Source: Leishmania infantum JPCM5
Taxonomy: Eukaryota; Euglenozoa; Kinetoplastea; Trypanosomatida; Trypanosomatidae
Direction of reading: 5' to 3'
Assembly (NCBI RefSeq): GCF_000002875.2
Contig: NC_009395.2
Coordinates: 131,501-195,500 of the forward strand
Length of the DNA: 64,000 nucleotides
Positions within the stretch are counted from its first letter, which is position 1; each line of letters starts with the position of its first letter. Made by a program: the position numbers and the translations under genes. Positions 62,028 through 64,000 of the stretch are shown piece by piece. The notes under the pieces were generated by a model that was given only the letters and a program-made list of their open reading frames with translations, made no database searches and was not told where the DNA came from.

Positions 62028-63743
62028 CTATTCTCTTGTGGGCGCAGGAGCCTCTGGCGATACACGGCGCGTCGCAGCCGCATCCGTATTGCCGCCATCG
62101 TTGCTGTGGCGGCTGACTGGGATCGCGACAAAGGTGACAATACGGCCAGCGAAATCGTGCCGGTGCACAAAATGGCAATACAAAAATGACACAAGAAAGG
62201 AGCTACCGACGACGGCGACGCATAAAATAACCGTTAATTTTTCCTGAAAGAGAGAAACAATGGTGAGGGCAACAGACGACGCCAAGGCCACGCCCATCAT
62301 GAGGTGCAGTCGCCAACCGTCGAATGGAATTCGGAAGGGTCGCGGCAGATACGGATACAGTTGGCGAAAGCGGTAAAACGAGATTAAGATTACAACAACG
62401 CGAATGCCATAGAGGCACTGATCCACCAGCACCAAAGAACCGAAGCCCAGCACCGTCGAGAAGAGGCCAGTGAGGACTGTGTTGAAGGTCAGTGTCCAGT
62501 GGTACGTGCCAAATCGTTTGTTGCGCCGCGAAAACCACACCCCCACCTTTCCTGGAAAGGCCTCTGTGAGCGCCATCCCCGAAATGATGCGTGTAGTAGT
62601 GCACAGCGCCGAGAGTGTCAGCCCAAACGCCGAGAGAACGCCACCCACCACGGTAAAAAACTTGAGAGCGTTACCGCCTACCTGGTACGATACCTCCGCC
62701 CAGTAGCCGGTCTTCCACTTCGACAAATCCAATGGCTCTCTCGATACGCTGGCACCTGCGATGATGGGGGGTACGTAGGTGATCACCGCAAGCCCAATAA
62801 GTGGAATGAGAGATCCGATTATGGTCCGCTGCGAGTCCTCGACCTCTTCCACGACTGTCCCAGCTTGCTCAAGTCCAGAGAGGCACCACGAGGCGGTGGA
62901 GATAAACCTAGTCCAATCGACGGATGCCGGGATGTAGGCCACGGCTGGCCAGTTCACGTAAAAGCCCGTGTGCAGCTGTTGCAGAAGATACATGAGCACA
63001 AATGGGGCCACCGTGAGCACGGTCAGCACCACACTCGTCACGCCAACCGCTTCCACACCCAGCATGTTCAGGGCGTACGTGAAGAGCAGCATTCCCAGTC
63101 GCAGAAACTTCGCCCCCGTATCACTGCAGCGGATGGATGTGCACAAATACTCGGAGAACATTGTCGGATAGAGAGCATTGTCAACGGCGATGTAGATGAG
63201 CGACATGATTGCCATGGAAAGGTACACACACCGGTGAAACGACAGTTTGATCCACATGAGGAAGCCGGCGTTGGACGGCACCGCAGCTGCCAGCTCTGCC
63301 ACAACCAGCACCATTGGAGCCCCCATTATCACAGGAATGACAATAATCGAGACGATGGTTAAGAGCACACCGCCGCCCATCACCGCTTCTTCGATTCCGT
63401 AGGCTCCGCTGATGGTAAATGTGTACATCAACCCCGTCAGAAGCAATGTGGAGAGAGCCCTACGCTGCGGCGGCGCCGTCTGTGACAACGGCGAGTCCTG
63501 TACCAGTGCATTGTCTCTCTTCACGACGCTAACCGAAGAGCCGCCGAAACTGTCTGTCGTGGCTGGGTATCCCCCTTTGACACCACTACTGCTCAAGCTC
63601 CCGCTCGGATAGGGTGACGTATCGGCGGATAATTCGACAGAAGCGAGTTGGTACCCGTTCGGTAGTGCAGGGCGGTGCAGATGACTACGAGGCGGATGCT
63701 CGTAGAGCTGCCAAACTATTCCATTGGGTTCATATTTGCTCAT
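62028..63743 (-). CDS. APC-superfamily amino acid/polyamine transporter
   Basis: 571 residues. A hydrophilic N-terminal tail of about 95 residues precedes roughly twelve membrane spans. The first span has LMYTFTISGAYGIEEAVMGG, where the helix-breaking SGAYG/GIE stretch corresponds to the substrate-binding break of TM1 in APC carriers. Later features are VVAELAAAVPSNAGFLMWIK, typical of APC TM2-3 (E, P and G residues), and the segment STASWCLSGLEQAGTVVEEV, the TM6-like helix with paired acids. The C-terminal ~35 residues are hydrophilic. The GAYGIE signature resembles trypanosomatid polyamine transporters (POT1/PAT12 type), but amino acid specificity cannot be ruled out. Start is a true ATG. 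Confidence 0.88.
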   Translation of the reverse strand: MSKYEPNGIVWQLYEHPPRSHLHRPALPNGYQLASVELSADTSPYPSGSLSSSGVKGGYPATTDSFGGSSVSVVKRDNALVQDSPLSQTAPPQRRALSTLLLTGLMYTFTISGAYGIEEAVMGGGVLLTIVSIIVIPVIMGAPMVLVVAELAAAVPSNAGFLMWIKLSFHRCVYLSMAIMSLIYIAVDNALYPTMFSEYLCTSIRCSDTGAKFLRLGMLLFTYALNMLGVEAVGVTSVVLTVLTVAPFVLMYLLQQLHTGFYVNWPAVAYIPASVDWTRFISTASWCLSGLEQAGTVVEEVEDSQRTIIGSLIPLIGLAVITYVPPIIAGASVSREPLDLSKWKTGYWAEVSYQVGGNALKFFTVVGGVLSAFGLTLSALCTTTRIISGMALTEAFPGKVGVWFSRRNKRFGTYHWTLTFNTVLTGLFSTVLGFGSLVLVDQCLYGIRVVVILISFYRFRQLYPYLPRPFRIPFDGWRLHLMMGVALASSVALTIVSLFQEKLTVILCVAVVGSSFLVSFLYCHFVHRHDFAGRIVTFVAIPVSRHSNDGGNTDAAATRRVSPEAPAPTRE

Positions 63744-64000
63744 TCACCAAAGGACCACGAAAGGAAACGCGGGAAAGAGTACAAGAACACCGAGACAAAG
63801 GAGGACAAAGTAAATAACAAGAAACACGCACAAGGGCGTGACTACGGGCAGTGCCTACGTAATAAAGATTGCGTAACACAAGACAAGCAGAGACCCTCGT
63901 TCGTCGACAGTCAAAAGCGGCGTACGTTAAAAAAGACGAATCTGGCAGCAAAGAAAAGAGTAGAAGTTCCGAAAAGCGTCTGTGTGTGTGTATGTGTGTG
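63744..64000. other. 5' flank of the APC transporter gene
   Basis: About 257 bases, AG-rich on +, likely the leader and splice-acceptor region; it ends in the start of a GT tract cut by the window edge. Confidence 0.5.

Overview
This window is nuclear DNA from a trypanosomatid of the Leishmania group (Leishmaniinae). The evidence is long intronless genes in one-directional arrays, CT-rich tracts followed by AG (trans-splice acceptors) ahead of open frames, GC-rich codons with Ala/Ser-rich low-complexity tails, many GT/CA microsatellites, and a recognisable kinetoplastid 5S rRNA gene next to tRNA genes. The species cannot be fixed from sequence alone.

Layout. From 1 to about 30.9 kb all genes are on the + strand: a tubulin tyrosine ligase-like glutamylase, the ribosome-biogenesis factor BOP1/ERB1, an RCC1-repeat protein, a kinetoplastid-type protein with repeated PQYF modules, a leucine-rich-repeat protein, an ATP-dependent DNA ligase-like protein, an unknown protein, a PUF-repeat (NOP9-like) protein, and a decayed gene broken over three frames. 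From 38.1 kb to the end all convincing genes are on the - strand: cytochrome b5, a decayed gene, a Tex-family protein, an ENT-family purine transporter, a GT61-like glycosyltransferase, PUS10 and an APC-family amino acid/polyamine transporter. The two arrays converge on 31-38 kb. That interval holds 5S rRNA, tRNA-Leu(AAG), tRNA-Ala(CGC), one copy of a dispersed repeat, a 2 kb homopolymer-rich block whose skew flips from T-rich to A-rich near 33.72 kb, and a 2 kb very GC-rich block. This is the expected form of a convergent strand-switch region where two polycistronic units terminate.

The most unusual items are a ~0.54 kb GC-rich dispersed repeat present in four near-identical copies (one inverted and truncated), the homopolymer block (possibly an assembly artefact), a set of + strand coding-like relics at 48.5-50.5 kb inside a - strand array, the two decayed genes, a ligase-like protein with both an intact KHDG motif and an OB-like C-terminus, and the PQYF-module protein.

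Functionally the genes are mostly housekeeping and are not an operon in the bacterial sense. BOP1 and the PUF protein point to ribosome biogenesis. PUS10 points to tRNA modification. The ligase-like, PQYF-module and Tex-like proteins have N-termini compatible with mitochondrial import. The three membrane proteins near the right end deal with nutrient uptake and glycosylation. Regulation in this group is mostly post-transcriptional, so 3'UTR content, including the dispersed repeats, is the likeliest control layer. Start codons were re-chosen here wherever the longest open frame began with a non-ATG codon.
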